DNA from: Cyclobacteriaceae bacterium
GTDB taxonomy: Bacteria; Bacteroidota; Bacteroidia; Cytophagales; Cyclobacteriaceae
Assembly (NCBI GenBank): GCA_025455225.1
Contig: JALOMY010000180.1
Span: 1-6,273 of the forward strand
Direction: 5' to 3'
Length of the DNA stretch: 6,273 nt
Part shown: in pieces, positions 4,660 through 6,273 of the stretch
Layout: each line of letters begins with the position of its first letter
Numbering within the stretch: position 1 is the stretch's first letter
Notes under the pieces: generated by a model
The model's input: only the letters and a program-made list of their open reading frames with translations
Databases searched by the model: none
What the model was told of the DNA's origin: nothing
Program-made: the position numbers and the translations under genes

Positions 4660-6273
4660 ATGAAAACAAATTCACTGCTCTTCCTGCTTTTCATTGCTTC
4701 ATTGGCCTTTGGCCAGAAAAAGAAAGCAGAAACACCCCCCGCACCTGCAGCACCTGCTTCCGGCATTGCTGCCAAGGTTTCGGGCATGCAACACGTTCCC
4801 GGTTATTTTGATTTCTATTATGATGAGAAGCAGGATAAGATCTTCCTGGTGATCGACAAGTTTGATACTGAATTTCTTTATGTTAACTCCCTGGCAGCCG
4901 GCATCGGTTCGAACGATATTGGATTAGACCGAGGCCAATTGGGTGACGATCGAATCGTGAAATTTGAACGAAGGGGACCGAAAGTTTTAATGATTCAACC
5001 CAATTACCGGTTCCGTGCAATCACCAATAATATTGATGAGCGAAATGCAGTTGAACAAGCCTTTGCTCAATCCGTTCTATGGGGCTTTACCATTACCACT
5101 GAAGAAAATGGCAAAGTATTGGTCGATGCTACGGATTTTTATTTTCAGGATGCGCATGATGTTACCGGCCGGTTACGAAGCATGCAACAAGGCAATTACA
5201 CCCTGGACAAAACCCGCTCTGCCTTTTATCTGCCTCGCACAAAAAATTTCCCTCAGAACACCGAGGTTGAAGTAACGCTGACTTTCACAGGACAAGCCAC
5301 TGGATATTACATTCGAAGTGTAACGCCTACGCCCAACAGCGTTACGGTTCGGCAACATCATTCCTTCATTCAATTGCCGGATGGTAACTACAAACCCAGA
5401 AAATTCGATCCGCGGGCAGGCTACTTCGGTATCACGTATTTCGATTATGCCACACCCATATATGAACCCATTGAGAAACGGTTTATCAACCGGCATCGAC
5501 TGGAAAAGAAAGATCCTAATGCGGCCATGAGCGAACCGGTTGAACCGATTATTTATTACCTCGATCGCGGTACACCGGAACCCATCCGTTCAGCCTTATT
5601 AGATGGGGCGCGTTGGTGGAATCAGGCTTTTGAAGCAGCCGGTTATAAAGATGCATTTCGGGTTGAGATGATGCCCGAAGGTGCTGACCCGATGGATGTG
5701 CGTTATAATGTTATTCAATGGGTGCATCGTTCCACTCGCGGTTGGTCGTACGGTTCTTCCGTAAGCGATCCGCGAACCGGTGAAATTATTAAAGGACATG
5801 TTTCATTAGGATCATTACGGGTTCGTCAGGATTTCCTGATTGCCGAGGGATTGCTTGCTCCGTATGAAAATGGAAGATCGGTACCTCCGCAAATGCAGGA
5901 AATGGCGCTCGCCCGTTTGCGCCAACTTTCAGCACATGAAGTAGGACATACAATAGGGCTTGCCCACAGTTATGCTTCAAGCACTGAAAACCTGGCTTCA
6001 GTAATGGACTATCCGCATCCTATTGCCACAATTAAAGATGGCAAGATTGATCTAAGTAAATCGTATGATGATAAAATAGGTGCCTGGGATAAAGTTTCTG
6101 TTACCTGGGGCTACCAGGACTTTCCGGATGGAACGGATGAAGATGCCGCTCTTGAAAAAATTATCCAGGATGCTTTGAAGCAAGGATTGACTTTTTTAAC
6201 CGACCAGGATGCACGGCCAACCGGAGGTGCCCATCCCTTCGCCCATCTGTGGGATAACGGTGCTGATGCTGCC
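4660..6273 (+). CDS. Secreted zinc-dependent metalloprotease, DUF5118/DUF5117/DUF4953 type (3' end outside window)
   Basis: The frame is open from the ATG at 4660 to the window edge, 538 codons with no stop; relatives are roughly 800-850 residues, so about a third is missing. It begins with a signal peptide (MKTNSLLFLLFIASLAFG, probable cleavage near residues 18-19, no lipobox cysteine), then a KKK and a Pro/Ala linker (about 20-38). A DUF5118-like segment (about 40-80) precedes a DUF5117-like region (about 85-270, with GLDRGQLG at 88-95 and FERRGPKVL at 102-110). The catalytic part includes GARWWNQAFEAAG at 316-328 and the zinc site HEVGHTIGLAH at 426-436: ligands H426, H430 and H436, with E427 as general base. 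SVMDYP (447-452) supplies the metzincin-style Met-turn at M449. All catalytic residues are intact, so the enzyme should be active in the periplasm or outside the cell. The start is chosen because the signal peptide follows it directly. Substrate unknown. Confidence 0.93.
   Translation, partial: MKTNSLLFLLFIASLAFGQKKKAETPPAPAAPASGIAAKVSGMQHVPGYFDFYYDEKQDKIFLVIDKFDTEFLYVNSLAAGIGSNDIGLDRGQLGDDRIVKFERRGPKVLMIQPNYRFRAITNNIDERNAVEQAFAQSVLWGFTITTEENGKVLVDATDFYFQDAHDVTGRLRSMQQGNYTLDKTRSAFYLPRTKNFPQNTEVEVTLTFTGQATGYYIRSVTPTPNSVTVRQHHSFIQLPDGNYKPRKFDPRAGYFGITYFDYATPIYEPIEKRFINRHRLEKKDPNAAMSEPVEPIIYYLDRGTPEPIRSALLDGARWWNQAFEAAGYKDAFRVEMMPEGADPMDVRYNVIQWVHRSTRGWSYGSSVSDPRTGEIIKGHVSLGSLRVRQDFLIAEGLLAPYENGRSVPPQMQEMALARLRQLSAHEVGHTIGLAHSYASSTENLASVMDYPHPIATIKDGKIDLSKSYDDKIGAWDKVSVTWGYQDFPDGTDEDAALEKIIQDALKQGLTFLTDQDARPTGGAHPFAHLWDNGADAA

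Noticed and set aside
4652..4663. A three-codon mini-ORF (ATG AAC TTA TGA) whose stop overlaps the protease start codon
   Set aside because: Looks like a translational-coupling leader, but a run this short occurs readily by chance and nothing else supports it.
4741..4757. Short tandem repeat GCACCTGC twice, 9-bp period
   Set aside because: It encodes part of the Pro/Ala linker after the protease signal peptide; ordinary low-complexity linker coding rather than a separate element.
5015..5275. An 86-codon plus-strand open frame inside the metalloprotease gene
   Set aside because: It is out of frame with the zinc protease, whose conserved segments cover the same bases.
5173..5980. Three minus-strand open frames of 63-107 codons inside the metalloprotease gene
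   Set aside because: The plus-strand frame is unbroken and carries signal peptide, family blocks and zinc site; the antisense frames show nothing recognisable.

Overview
The window looks like chromosomal DNA from a Bacteroidota bacterium, most likely a Cytophagales/Cyclobacteriaceae-type lineage. The evidence is the gene content: an eight-helix Bacteroidota-style FtsX/MacB permease, a DUF2911 protein, and a large secreted zinc metalloprotease of the DUF5118/DUF5117/DUF4953 type. Other pointers are weak Shine-Dalgarno signals, moderate-to-low GC (low-to-mid 40s percent by eye) and a TAnnTTT-like box right next to a start codon. The lineage is inferred from these families; there is no rRNA or other marker gene in the window.

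Layout from left to right: (1) the 3' end of a plus-strand membrane-anchored protein of unknown function (1-369). (2) Converging with it, a full-length 802-residue FtsX/MacB-type permease on the minus strand (391-2799), with no ATPase gene in view. (3) A 194-bp divergent intergenic region (2800-2993) holding three perfect short inverted repeats. (4) A plus-strand hotdog-fold acyl-CoA thioesterase (2994-3422). (5) A minus-strand pair: a membrane-anchored DUF2911 protein (3983-4546), followed 33 bp later by a 176-residue protein (3419-3949) that resembles the end of the second ATPase lobe of SecA plus the start of its scaffold helix. (6) A 113-bp divergent gap. (7) A plus-strand secreted metzincin-like zinc protease running off the right edge (4660-6273, 538 codons visible).

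These genes do not form one obvious pathway. The DUF2911 and SecA-like genes are probably co-transcribed. The thioesterase and the SecA-like gene end tail to tail with their TAA stop codons interlocked in one TTAA tetranucleotide. The permease, the DUF2911 protein and the protease are all membrane or envelope-exported proteins. The most unusual item is the SecA-like protein: it keeps recognisable SecA landmarks but lacks the ATP-binding lobe and the arginine-finger motif, so it appears to be a stand-alone pseudo-helicase domain of unknown role. No mobile element, CRISPR array, tRNA or rRNA was seen. No gene-free stretch exceeds 300 bases.
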